From Daphnia carinata (Eukaryota; Arthropoda; Branchiopoda; Diplostraca; Daphniidae): a stretch of 64,000 bases of DNA. Numbering within the stretch: position 1 is the first letter of the stretch; every line of letters begins with the position of its first letter. The notes beneath the pieces were generated by a model that was given only the letters and a program-made list of their open reading frames with translations, was not told the origin of the DNA and did not search any database. The stretch spans positions 620,001-684,000 of the forward strand of contig NC_081338.1 of NCBI RefSeq assembly GCF_022539665.2. Direction: 5' to 3'. Shown one piece after another: positions 9,869-19,552 of this stretch. Made by a program: the position numbers and the translations under genes.

Positions 9869-12800
9869 GTGCTACCTTACTTCAATTGCAAGATGAGTGA
9901 GACCCAAGGAATCACCGAAGATCCTACCAAAAAGGAACCTACAACGGCCATAAAAACCGCTGAGTCGGGGCCGGTTCATGATGGAGGAAGTATAGGAGTC
10001 ATCTCAAGACCCACCAAGGAAGAAGCTGAAATGGCCTTACTAATCGCCGAGGCGGGGCCCAATCACCATGGTGGAAATTTGAGTCACGACCCATCAATTC
10101 CCAATCTCACTCAATCACGAGGCCTACGGAAGAGGGAGCATACCACGCTGTCGACCAGGATCCACGACTGTATCCGCCAACATCGTCAAGGCATTCGTCT
10201 CAGCCCATTGAGCATCTGGCGCATCGAACTCGTACGACTGTTCGATAGCACCATGGAACTCCACGAGAAATACGTGGAGACAGTCACCAATCTGCCTGGT
10301 AAACGCCGAGCCGACTGTGAACGCTGGGAAGTGCAGTTCACGACAGACCACCAAAGTGTACTGTCAGAAATCGACCAACATCTAGCATCGCGGTCGATTG
10401 CATCATCATCACTTGCATCGTCAGTCACGATCAATTCAACAGTGGCGAAAGCAAGTGTAAAAGAAAATTCGACTGTATCTTTAAGGATCCAACAGCTCGA
10501 AACTCAAGCTCGCCGGACTCAAGATGTCCTAAACCGACATGGGGAGCTTTTATCAGACATTGTAAATGACATCAAGAAGTCATCTCTGCAAGCCAAACGG
10601 CAAAGTGAGTCGTTACACGCGATCGAGCAAATTCTACAATCGATCCACGAGGTCAACGAGAAATCTTTAGCAACCGTAGAAAAGAAGATGGACATTCGAC
10701 TCAAGTCTGCGATGGGCCAAATGGTGGAAGAAAACGAGTCCAGTTCAAAGAAAGTTGAAGAGAAACTAGAAGCCATTCAGAAAACCAGTGAATCGCAGTC
10801 CAAAGAGCTCGAAAGGTTAAAATGCCTTGTACAACAGACGTGTGCAAAAATGTCTAGACAATGCTCCGAGGGTGAAAATGTCTCATCCCAAGTTCGTCTA
10901 GACACGTCTATGCAAGGCATGTTGTCTCAACGCCGCGAAGCTTTAGGATGGCCGCAAGGCATTACCCCATCCTCACCGCCACAGGCAGCCAATCTATTGG
11001 AGCAATGCAGAAGAGCCGGAACAACGGGCGAGCAAATGGACAGTATAGGGGCAACTATCGACATGTCTAACGATCCATCGTTTAGCTGCCAACAACACCC
11101 AAAGGGCGATCCAAAATCTGATTCTAGTCTCATCTGCCAACTTGTTGATTCTCTGAAAATGTCAGCACTTCCACCTCTCACCATCACCAAGTTCGACGGG
11201 AACCCTCTGAACTACCAGATGTTTAAGTCGAAGTTTATGACGCTGTATCACAACCGATGCAGCGACAATGGAATTCGACTAGCGCATCTGCAGGAGCTGC
11301 TCGCGACTCATGTTCTCAACTCGGTAGCTGATTGTGTTCACGACCCAAGCAAGTACGAAGTGGTCTGGCATCGACTCGATCAAGAATATGGCCATACCAC
11401 TATCATGGCTCAAACACATCTGAACAATCTCCTTCGACTTCCGTCTGTGCAGCCAAACGACAGCGCCAGCTTGAAGACATTCTCCAACAAGCTTCACGGT
11501 GCGGTCTCTGCTCTGTCAACCTCTGGACTCGCGAGCGAATTAGAATCGCTGGGCAACCTCATGCATGTTGTCACCAAACTGCCGAAGACCTTGCGGGAAA
11601 GATGGGGAGGAAAGGTGATGAAGATGCATCCCGCTGTACCTTCAATTGTCGATCTGGATGACTGGTTAACCCTCCAGTCGAAGGGTTCTGATTTTGCAAA
11701 ATTAATGGCGGGGCCGTCAACACTTCCAACGATTCCACAAGTCGTGCCCAAGAGAAATGGGAAAGGATATCCAACTCCCTATGTCTCTACCATCAACCAC
11801 GTCACCACTTCGACGCCTGAAACAAATTTGCCGCAAACAAAAGGAGGAGGTTTGCGGGTGAGCCCACCCAATACAACCTCGTTTAGCCAAACAAGAGGCA
11901 ACTCAACGTGCTTTGTTTGCAGAGGAGCGATACACAAGATCGAGGAGTGTAACGCATTCAAGCAGATGTCTCCAACGCAAAGAGCGGAGACAGTCTTTAA
12001 AGCAGGCAGGTGTCTCCGATGCCTTACCGGAAGGCATACCAGCCGAACTTGCAGATTCAAATCGATTCAATGCACGGTCGAAGGATGCAAGTATCCAGGG
12101 CACTCGACGTTGCTTCACGGTTCCGAGTTTTCGACAAGAACCAAAACAAGCACCTCCAGTGACCACAAAACCATGCCAGAATCGAAACCATCGCGTCGAG
12201 TGACTTTCAACGACAAAGTCGATGAAGCCTTCCTTGGCGCAGTATCACGCACTGGACTGGACACACCACGTCGAGTGCTTTTTAAAATCGTTCCTGTCCG
12301 TCTACAACACGGAGAAAGAGTCTTCGATACCTTCGGATTCTTAGACAGCGGAAGCGACTCCACCTTAATCCGAAGTGATGTAGCCAGAACTCAACTAGGT
12401 TTGGCAGAGCCAACAACGAAGATCAACGTGACATCTTACGATGGAGGAGTTACTCCAGTCAATGCTCACATCGTGGACTTCGTCATCAGTTCGCGAGACG
12501 GGTCGACTTCGTTCCAGGCAAGAAGGGCGTATGCAGTAGAAAATCTACAAGTCGCTCAAAACCCGACCTTTTCGGATGTACAAGCAAAGGCATTCCCTCA
12601 CCTGCAAGGCCTGAAGCTCCCGGAAGTCCAATCCGACCAAGTTACGATCCTAATTGGCCTCGATGTAGCAGACGCTCACGACCATAGCGAATCACGAAAA
12701 CCGATGGATGGATCGACCGGACCGGTAGCTTTCAACACGCCATTTGGATGGTGTCTGGGAGGCAAAGTGGGCCCGCAAAGCGAACAGGAGCAACCAAGCC

Positions 12801-14377
12801 ATTATGTAGCCCACATCACATCGAGAGAAGAAGACAGGAACCTTTCCGAACTTGTCGAGCGGTTTTGGAGGCTGGAGTCGAAAGACTCTGTACAGCCTCC
12901 TACACTCCTGTCAGCTGAAGATCGACGGGGAGAAGAGATTCTGAAGAGGACCTCCAGATACATCAGTAATCACCATCAAATTGGTCTAATGTGGAAGGTC
13001 GACAATCCAGAATTACCAGATAACCGAAGTATGGCGCTTAGCCGCCTTTTTCAAATTGAACGTCGCTTCAAAAGAGACCCCAGCTACGCCAAACGTTACG
13101 ACGATGTCATTCAAGAGTACATCAACCTTGGCCATGCTCGCCTCTTGTCTATTGAAGAAGCAAAAGAGAGAACACCAAAGACAAATTACATGCCTCATCA
13201 TGGTGTTCAGAGTTTGACGAGTTCGACGACAAAAACAAGAGTGGTCTTCGACGGTTCGGCAGAGTGTGAAGGCACTTCCTTGAACAAAAACCTTCTTCGT
13301 GGTCCAAACTACCTCATAAACCTGCTGGGAATCATCTTGCGCTTTCGCAAACACCAAATTCCCATCAGCAGTGACATCGAGAAGATGTATCACCAGGTCT
13401 TATTTCCAGACGAGGACCAAGATGCCTTCCGATTTTTGTACCGGTCGCCGAACAGTACGTCACCACCGCTCACCTACAGGATGACAGTCCATGTCTTTGG
13501 AGCTGTCTCGTCGCCATCAACCTGTTTGTTTGCCCTAAACAAAACAGCCGAAGACAACAGAACGAAATTCCCAGACGCAGCAGCCAGCGTAAAAACAAGC
13601 TTTTACGTCGACAACTATCTGGATTCGTTCGAGTCAGAAGACGAGGCAATCAAACGGGCCCGCCAGCTAAAAGAACTGTTGCAGCTGGGGGGTTTTAATC
13701 TCTCAAAATGGTCGTCGTCGTCAAGAAGAGTCCTAGCTTCGCTCAAACCACTAGGCTTGGCAAATCCGAAATTAGATTTAGACCTGGACAAACTGCCCAT
13801 GGATCGAGCATTAGGGATTCTTTGGAACAGTGAAATCGACGCGTTCACGTTCAAAGTGGGAGAAAGGGTCCAGTCGCACGCTACACCTACGAAAAGAAAT
13901 CTCGTAAGTGTGGTGGCTACAGTATACGATCCGCTTGGATTCGTTGCCCCAATAGTGTTCACCATGAAGATGTTGATTCAAGAGGTATGGCGAGCCAAAC
14001 TAGATTGGGATGAAGAGCTGCCCGAACCTTTGAAATGTCAATTTCAAAAATGGTGTCAAAGCTTGCCGAATCTAGCACGCATCACAATTCCGCGATGCTT
14101 AGTAAAGGAAGAACGCCCAACAACCCAGCAAATTCACATCTTTGCCGACGCCAGTCAACTAGGTTTTGGAGCAGTCGCATATGTGCGAGCAACTTACGCA
14201 AGCGAGAGGGTTGGCGTATCTTTCATCATGGCCAAAACGCACGTCGCGCCGTTAAAACAGCTGTCGATCCCTCGGCTCGAACTTCAAGGAGCCGTCGAAG
14301 CTTTACACCTGGCCATAATAATCTGCCGTGAGATGAACCTGGATCTGAGCCAAATCACGTTTCACGTCGACTCTTAA
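9869..14377 (+). CDS. BEL/Pao Gag-Pol, first and largest part (Gag, protease, RT, start of RNase H)
   Basis: The frame can start at 9869 or, more likely, at ATG 9893 (MSETQG). Residues about 195-335 form a coiled coil. The Gag region around LTITKFDGNPLNYQMFKSKF follows (near 11185), then zinc-binding clusters CFVCRGAIHKIEEC and CLRCLTGRHTSRTC (11908-12060), and a protease with FLDSGSDSTLI (about 12337). RT carries SSDIEKMYHQVLF and the BEL-type catalytic FYVDNYLDSF (about 13600). A linker with YDPLGFVAPI leads into RNase H (IFADASQLGFGAVAYVRA, near 14140). The frame ends at TAA 14375-14377 inside RNase H (after FHVDS), where the protein plainly continues in the same frame. The intact enzyme would copy element RNA to DNA in particles. 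Confidence 0.95.
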   Translation: MLPYFNCKMSETQGITEDPTKKEPTTAIKTAESGPVHDGGSIGVISRPTKEEAEMALLIAEAGPNHHGGNLSHDPSIPNLTQSRGLRKREHTTLSTRIHDCIRQHRQGIRLSPLSIWRIELVRLFDSTMELHEKYVETVTNLPGKRRADCERWEVQFTTDHQSVLSEIDQHLASRSIASSSLASSVTINSTVAKASVKENSTVSLRIQQLETQARRTQDVLNRHGELLSDIVNDIKKSSLQAKRQSESLHAIEQILQSIHEVNEKSLATVEKKMDIRLKSAMGQMVEENESSSKKVEEKLEAIQKTSESQSKELERLKCLVQQTCAKMSRQCSEGENVSSQVRLDTSMQGMLSQRREALGWPQGITPSSPPQAANLLEQCRRAGTTGEQMDSIGATIDMSNDPSFSCQQHPKGDPKSDSSLICQLVDSLKMSALPPLTITKFDGNPLNYQMFKSKFMTLYHNRCSDNGIRLAHLQELLATHVLNSVADCVHDPSKYEVVWHRLDQEYGHTTIMAQTHLNNLLRLPSVQPNDSASLKTFSNKLHGAVSALSTSGLASELESLGNLMHVVTKLPKTLRERWGGKVMKMHPAVPSIVDLDDWLTLQSKGSDFAKLMAGPSTLPTIPQVVPKRNGKGYPTPYVSTINHVTTSTPETNLPQTKGGGLRVSPPNTTSFSQTRGNSTCFVCRGAIHKIEECNAFKQMSPTQRAETVFKAGRCLRCLTGRHTSRTCRFKSIQCTVEGCKYPGHSTLLHGSEFSTRTKTSTSSDHKTMPESKPSRRVTFNDKVDEAFLGAVSRTGLDTPRRVLFKIVPVRLQHGERVFDTFGFLDSGSDSTLIRSDVARTQLGLAEPTTKINVTSYDGGVTPVNAHIVDFVISSRDGSTSFQARRAYAVENLQVAQNPTFSDVQAKAFPHLQGLKLPEVQSDQVTILIGLDVADAHDHSESRKPMDGSTGPVAFNTPFGWCLGGKVGPQSEQEQPSHYVAHITSREEDRNLSELVERFWRLESKDSVQPPTLLSAEDRRGEEILKRTSRYISNHHQIGLMWKVDNPELPDNRSMALSRLFQIERRFKRDPSYAKRYDDVIQEYINLGHARLLSIEEAKERTPKTNYMPHHGVQSLTSSTTKTRVVFDGSAECEGTSLNKNLLRGPNYLINLLGIILRFRKHQIPISSDIEKMYHQVLFPDEDQDAFRFLYRSPNSTSPPLTYRMTVHVFGAVSSPSTCLFALNKTAEDNRTKFPDAAASVKTSFYVDNYLDSFESEDEAIKRARQLKELLQLGGFNLSKWSSSSRRVLASLKPLGLANPKLDLDLDKLPMDRALGILWNSEIDAFTFKVGERVQSHATPTKRNLVSVVATVYDPLGFVAPIVFTMKMLIQEVWRAKLDWDEELPEPLKCQFQKWCQSLPNLARITIPRCLVKEERPTTQQIHIFADASQLGFGAVAYVRATYASERVGVSFIMAKTHVAPLKQLSIPRLELQGAVEALHLAIIICREMNLDLSQITFHVDS

Positions 14378-15040
14378 ACAGTTCTTAGATGGATCCATTC
14401 TGCCAATGTCAAATATGAAGTGTTTGTGGGCAACAGAATCGGAAAGATCCTAATGAACACCGACTGTCGACAATGGCGCCATGTTCCAGGAGTTATGAAT
14501 CCAGCAGACGTTTGCAGCAGAGGATTGGATCCTGACAACCTCAAGGAATTGCAGCAGTTTCACGAAGGGCCAGCCTTTCTGTTGTTGGAACCTTCATCCT
14601 GGCCAAAGTGGGATCAGATCGAGCGTAACGACCATCAAGATCCCGAAGCCATTCGCGTCTACACAATGAAAACGGAGCCCAGTGTCAATGTGATCGACCA
14701 GTGTGTAGAATATTATTCAGACAAAGTGCGCCTGGAACGAGTGCTTGCATGGTGTTTACGTTTCATTTTTAACTGTTGTGCGAAAGTGAAGAAATTAAAG
14801 TTAACTTCAAGAGAACTGACGCCAGTCGAAACTGAAGCAGCTTTGGCGATGTGCATTCAGCGTGCACAAGAAGTGGCATACCCCGAAGATGTGTTGTTCT
14901 TAGAAAGGGGAAAAGAAATGCCAAACCGGTCAAAACTCAAACAGTTTCGACCATTCATCGATAAACAACACCTTATGCGGGTGGGCGGTCGAATTGGGCA
15001 AGCACCTGTGGACTATGCAACAAGACATCCAGTGATTTAA
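14378..15040 (+). pseudogene. BEL/Pao Pol continuation: RNase H end and linker to integrase
   Basis: This part follows the TAA at 14375 without any frame change and starts TVLRWIHSANVKYEVF, the end of RNase H. It runs on through WRHVPGVMNPADVCSRGL and the helical region before integrase (LKQFRPFIDKQHLMRVGGR). It ends at a second TAA, 15038-15040, after TRHPVI, again with the same frame continuing downstream. Both breaks are single nonsense codons rather than indels. Confidence 0.88.
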
Positions 15041-16288
15041 CCTCCAGAAGAACGTATCACAGGTCTAATAGTCTGGGACGCTCACGTTCGAAATTACCAT
15101 ATAAAGGCGGACCGCTTATTGTGCGAACTTCGAGCAATGTATTGGATAACCTCTGGACGAAGGGTGATCAAGTCCATACTCAACAAGTGTATTCCTTGCA
15201 AGCGGAGAGATGCACAGCCAATCACACCACTCATGGCTCAGCTACCCATCCACCGCATAACGCCTTTCTTGCCTCCATTCGCCCATACAGGAGTCGACTA
15301 TTTCGGTCCACTGACTGTCAAAGTAGGAGGGAGAGGGCGCCGGCACGAAAAGAGATGGATTTGCCTTTTTACGTGCCTAACAACCCGAGCAGTGCATTTA
15401 GAAGTGACTGCTAGCCTCAGTGCAGAGGCATTTTTAATGGCCTTCTCTCGATTCTCCAGTATACGGGGAAAGCCAGTCGTTGTGTATAGCGACAACGGCA
15501 CGAATTTTGTAGCTGGAGAAAAGGAGATGAACGAGGCAGTCGAAGAATTAAACAACAGCAAAGACTACCTGGAAACACAGTTCACTTGTCGACACATCGA
15601 GTGGCGTTTTTCTCCGCCAAGTGGACCTCACTTCGGGGGAGTTTGGGAGAGGCTCGTGCAATCTTGCAAAAGAGCCATGAAAGTGACCCTCGGAAACAGT
15701 GTCGTGAGTGACCAAGTCTTAAATACTGTTGTGGCTGAAATCGGGGCATTGCTAAATGCTCGACCGCTGACTCATCTCAGCGTAAATCCCGAAGATCCAG
15801 ACCCTCTCACTCCAAACCATTTTCTGCACGCCAGACCAATGCCATACATCCCGCTGGCGTATGTCGATCTAAATAACACTGACATTTCGAAAAGCCAGTT
15901 TCTACATAGTCAACTCATTGTCAACCACTACTGGAAAAGATGGATCACCGAATGTCTACCGTACCTCACTGAAAGGAAAAAATGGGTCAAGAATCACAAA
16001 AACATCGAAGTGAATGACATTGTACTCGTTGTTGATCCATTAAACCCTCGGGGGCAGTGGCCATTAGGAAAGGTAGTCGAAATTTTACCTAGCACGCCCG
16101 ACAATGTAGTACGTGTAGCTAAAGTAAAAATTTCCGGTGCAAAAAATACCTTGACCCGTCCTGTGACTAGATTATGCCTGCTGTTATCGCAAAATGAAAT
16201 AACAATTGAAACTAGTCAGACGCCTTCTCTACCAAACTCGCTTAAATATGAAGAAAAAGAAAAAAATCCATCCAATTACAATAGTTGA
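15041..16288 (+). CDS. BEL/Pao integrase
   Basis: Integrase continues in the frame of the upstream Gag-Pol. The zinc domain has CIPCKRRDAQP. The catalytic triad is visible: Asp in HTGVDYFGPL, Asp in VVYSDNGTNFVAG, and Glu in FGGVWERLVQSCKRAM after SPPSGPHF. The C-terminal part has the BEL-type NDIVLVVDPLNPRGQWPLGK motif (DUF5641-like). An internal ATG at 15137 could start translation, but in this family integrase is released from Gag-Pol by the protease, so the upstream TAA codons should prevent normal expression. Confidence 0.93.
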   Translation, partial: PPEERITGLIVWDAHVRNYHIKADRLLCELRAMYWITSGRRVIKSILNKCIPCKRRDAQPITPLMAQLPIHRITPFLPPFAHTGVDYFGPLTVKVGGRGRRHEKRWICLFTCLTTRAVHLEVTASLSAEAFLMAFSRFSSIRGKPVVVYSDNGTNFVAGEKEMNEAVEELNNSKDYLETQFTCRHIEWRFSPPSGPHFGGVWERLVQSCKRAMKVTLGNSVVSDQVLNTVVAEIGALLNARPLTHLSVNPEDPDPLTPNHFLHARPMPYIPLAYVDLNNTDISKSQFLHSQLIVNHYWKRWITECLPYLTERKKWVKNHKNIEVNDIVLVVDPLNPRGQWPLGKVVEILPSTPDNVVRVAKVKISGAKNTLTRPVTRLCLLLSQNEITIETSQTPSLPNSLKYEEKEKNPSNYNS

Positions 16289-16525
16289 AAATTAACGTGA
16301 CTTGTAAAGCACCGCCCTCTAGTAGACACTTTTGTAATTGCCAAAGGGTAATTAAAATTATTCTTTAGAGCGTTGTCTGCCACATTGTGAAATTCTCAGT
16401 CATCAGTGCCAGTCGACCTCAAAGTGTCTCAAAATTTCGTAGTGTCGAACTTGTGCCGAACAAGTTGTGTCAAACCAAGTGCCAGTGTTTCTTCCCATCG
16501 ACAATTAAACAATCGAACAAGTAAA

Positions 16526-16765
16526 ATGAAAATCATAGACGTTACGGAGATCTTCGTAAGCAAGATGACGGCCACTGAACGGGCAAAATTGATCGCCCGT
16601 CGCTCACTGTGCTTCCGGTGCTGGAAAAGAGGGGATTTCGTCGGGGAGCAGAAGCATGTTGGGGCCAGCTGCACCCACATGCGACACTGCTCCCGCTGCA
16701 ACAGCCCAACTCACCATCAGTTGCTGTGTAAAGCCAACTTTGTCACTCGTCAGAGTGCTCAATAG
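16526..16765 (+). CDS. Accessory zinc-knuckle ORF of the BEL element
   Basis: Between integrase and the 3' LTR a small ORF (ATG 16526, 79 aa; open upstream to 16406) encodes MTATERAKLIARRSLCFRCW, then a cysteine/histidine cluster ending CSRCNSPTHHQLLC. The pattern (helix, CxxC, spaced Cys, CxxCxxxxHHxLxC) repeats the zinc-knuckle layout of the element's own Gag (MSPTQRAETVFKAGRCLRCL near 11967). BEL elements sometimes carry env there; this is not env-like, having no signal peptide or membrane segment. It may be a duplicated, diverged nucleocapsid module. Whether it is expressed is unknown. Confidence 0.65.
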   Translation: MKIIDVTEIFVSKMTATERAKLIARRSLCFRCWKRGDFVGEQKHVGASCTHMRHCSRCNSPTHHQLLCKANFVTRQSAQ

Positions 16766-16872
16766 CAATTTTGTCGACCTCCGTTTCTTCTTCGCCTTTA
16801 AAATCTAGAAGTTTTTTTTTTTTTCCATGCTATACTTTGTTTTGTTTGTCGAAATGACAAACAAGGGCCCGC

Positions 16873-17257
16873 TGTCACCGATTTGATCGGTGGGGGTAGG
16901 ACCCGGTAGAGGGCTACCCGTTGTGATCGACCTTCTTTTGTTTTTCCCCTTCTTTTTTGTTTTCTTGGAGGCATAAGCAGTTCGACTGCCGTAGTACGTT
17001 TTCACCCTTTTCAAAGTAACCTTTAAGTTGTCTTAAACGGTCCAACAGTCTTTTCAAGGCTGTTAAGTTTTTTACTCTCGTGAGTCTTCCTTGTATTGCC
17101 CTCTCGTCAGTCGACATTCACGTCAAAACCCCTTTTTTTGTTTCAATAAAGTATCACAAATCTTGTCCGTCTTACTTTTGTATAAGAAGGGAAATTAGGG
17201 CAAAGGACTGACTCTCTCTCTTTAAGCAATTGCTATTCTCACGCGAGATACGCAACA
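16873..17257 (+). repeat. 3' LTR of the BEL element
   Basis: It is 385 bp, starts TGTCACCG and ends ACGCAACA, with one visible difference from the 5' LTR. The bases before it, ACAAACAAGGGCCCGC, are the likely polypurine region though weak. Confidence 0.95.
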
Positions 17258-18606
17258 CTAAGCCTATCACCCAATGTTGATGTGATGGTGAGAATTGTTC
17301 AAACAATTATACCCAAAAACGGCAATTTACGTCGAACTCGTCAACCTCGTTGAGATATTCGCTTCGGATGTCCGAGGACGGATTGAACTCCCGCAAACAC
17401 TTTCTCAGACACCGGTAGAAAATATTCCAGTTGAACCACTACACCCGATTCCACGTTTACCTTGTAAGACGGATCGAAATTTCCGAAGCCTTCATGAGTT
17501 AGCTAGTAATCAGTTCATCGGAATTTCCAACATCGCTTCGGAAGAAAAGGATTGCAATGCGACTGTTTACTGTCCAGAAATTGTTGTTTTTTTTTTCGGG
17601 ACGACACTACTTTTCAACGCCGGGAAATATCTCGATTCACAGCTGACCATGTTTTGATAGACTACTGGCACAGTTCTTATGCGCGTCACATCGTTCTCCG
17701 CTTCGGACAAATTCAAATGGACAACCAAATGTATCAGCCGCAGTCAAACGTACCAGAACTTGCAATCGATCTCAAGAAGAAGAGAATCAAGGATTCGATT
17801 TCCCGGCCATTCTTTTAGCTCAGGCTACACTCACGTGGCAAGATAAATTGCTGACCAAATTATGGGGTACCTTTCGTGAGAACGCGTTCTTTGTTTTGGA
17901 ACTCGTTTTGACTAATTCTGGTCGACCAGCGTTGCTCGATTTCAAGTAGATCCAATTTTTCTTTTTGTCGAAGACCGTTTCATCCTGGCGGCCATGGATT
18001 ACCTGAAGACCTTTTCACTCAATTTGCAAATTGTTAAAAAGAAAACCAGTGAGTCTTCGGGAGTGGTGTCATTTCCGGATTGAGTTTCCGAGGCATTGTC
18101 TAACCTATCGGTCTCAGTCAACTTAGATCAGTTGACAGTGCGAGCCATTTCGCTCGACTTAAGTCTGCGCTGTTCAATCAAACTCTACGTTGCACTGGAT
18201 CATTCTCCCCTCCGATTGAACGCGTTTGAGCGCTCTTTGGTGCTAACGACGCCTGATAAACTAGGCCAAACATTGGCAATGCATTACGTTTGCTGTGCCT
18301 TCTTCAAACCTGGCTAGGTCGTAGGTTCTATGGAAATGCTTGGTTCCCCAACCGCCTTAGCCCGCACTGTTACAATTGGTTTGAAAGATTTTGTTCGGTT
18401 ACCATACCAGGGCATATGGCGTGGCTCACGAGGTATCCTTGCGGGCATCTTTAATGGTTCTGCCTTGGTGTGAGTCACGTTACGGCTGGAGTGGTCACAT
18501 CAGTCACACAATTGGCCAGCAGCGTGGCTCGAAATGTCGATCGCCTCTCATTCGACTCGGATTTCCAGCAACGGAGCGAAGAAGGGCGAAGAAAAAAGCC
18601 TCAAGG
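17258..18606 (+). pseudogene. VPS13B-like pseudogene, 3' part
   Basis: After the right CTAAG (17258-17262) the host sequence resumes. Best evidence for identity is the run LVLTTPDKLGQTLAMHY (about 18235), a TAG where Trp is expected after FFKPG (18313-18318), then TVTIGLKDFVRLPYQGIWRG (about 18370-18420) and, in another frame, an alpha-helical end with SSVARNVDRLSFDSDF (about 18515). This is the conserved C-terminal ATG2/VPS13-type region of VPS13B. A stop and several frameshifts show it is dead. Homology ends at about 18606, at CTCAAGGTTAGC, possibly an old intron donor. Together with 8205-9296 it formed one locus before the BEL insertion. Confidence 0.75.
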
Positions 18607-18663
18607 TTAGCTTTTTAATTATGCAATCTCTGATGTATTAAATAATCTGATTATTATTAGTAT

Positions 18664-19021
18664 TGTCACACTGGACTTTACTTTGTAAATGAATTGTATT
18701 GAATTTTAGAAAAGAATACAAGACATAGCAGAAATAAAGAATAACTACACTTTTACTTAACTTGAACGTAAAGAGTATGGGAGAACTTGAGAACTTGAAG
18801 AGAACTAACTTAGGGCTAAAAATGTAGGGGCTTTTATACCCTTGTGAAGAATATACGCCCCATCTCTAGGGTTACATAAATTCTAGGCATAACTATCTTT
18901 TATCAAATTATCTGCGTGTTGTAGCATCTTTTCAAGAGAAGTTGCATTGTGCGCAATTTGATCGTTGGTTGTCACGTCTTTTCAGAAATGACAACCACGT
19001 CACTATTTTCCCTTCGCGACA
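18664..19021 (-). mobile_element. LTR on the minus strand with adjacent polypurine tract
   Basis: Read on the minus strand the segment starts TGTCGCGAAGGG (19021) and ends CCAGTGTGACA (18664), so TGTC/GACA inverted ends. A TATA box TATAAAAG lies at about 18830-18838. Directly upstream on that strand is the purine run GAAGAAGGGGGACC (19035-19022), a good polypurine tract. That makes this the 3' LTR of a minus-strand element; I found no second LTR and no coding body, so the rest is lost or diverged. Confidence 0.6.
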
Positions 19022-19150
19022 GGTCCCCCTTCTTCAAGACAGGCGACCCGACTGTACTAACAATCATTAAAAAGAAATCAAGGGCATAATCATATATTGG
19101 GAAAAAACCCGTGATTTTCAAAAACCATCAAAAGCTAGTAGAGAATGAAT

Positions 19151-19390
19151 AACTATAGTAATGAGAAAACGTACAATAGAACAAGGTCGCTTTAGAGAGG
19201 TAGAGGAACAACTATAGTAAAAGACAAACATACGATAAAGCGCGGTCGCTTTAGATTTAGAGATGTAAGGGAACAACTATAGTACAAGTCAAACATACGG
19301 TAAAGCGCGGTCGCTTTAGAGAGGTAAAGGAACTACTATAGTGGAAATCAAACATACGATGAAGCGTGGTCAATGTGCTTTTATCAGAAA
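19151..19390. repeat. Tandem repeat, ~60-bp unit, about four copies
   Basis: Units begin ACTATAGTA at about 19152, 19211, 19276 and 19334, spaced 59, 65 and 58-59 bp. Each contains AAACATACGATAAAG and GCGGTCGCTTTAGA variants. The array lies where the internal part of the minus-strand LTR element should be, next to its polypurine tract. Confidence 0.75.
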
Positions 19391-19552
19391 GAAATTTGCT
19401 AGAACTATGGAAGCAATACTAGCGTAAGAAAGACGACTATAATTAGCAACTCATTTGTAGATGTGATAAAAAGATAAACAACAACGTTATGATGCAAAAG
19501 AAATTCAACTGCTGTCTTCCGTCTTCAGTTCGTTTTTTGCCTCAGCCCAAAA

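Larger units (their letters stand above)
9297..17257 (+). mobile_element. Young BEL/Pao LTR retrotransposon inserted in a VPS13B-like pseudogene
   Basis: The element is 7,961 bp with two 385-bp LTRs that I can tell apart at only one base (G versus T in the run near 9491/17071). It has a CTAAG target duplication on both sides, a tRNA-Phe primer site, one long Gag-Pol frame with the BEL domain order (coiled coil, Gag, zinc knuckles, DUF1758-like protease, RT, A17-like linker, RNase H, integrase) and an extra ORF before the 3' LTR. Near-identical LTRs mean recent insertion. Two TAA codons interrupt the single frame, so this copy may already be inactive unless these are sequence errors. Confidence 0.96.

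Noticed and set aside
19139-19400. Possible CRISPR-like array
   Set aside because: The ~60-bp units are contiguous tandem copies without unique spacers, in eukaryotic DNA next to an LTR.
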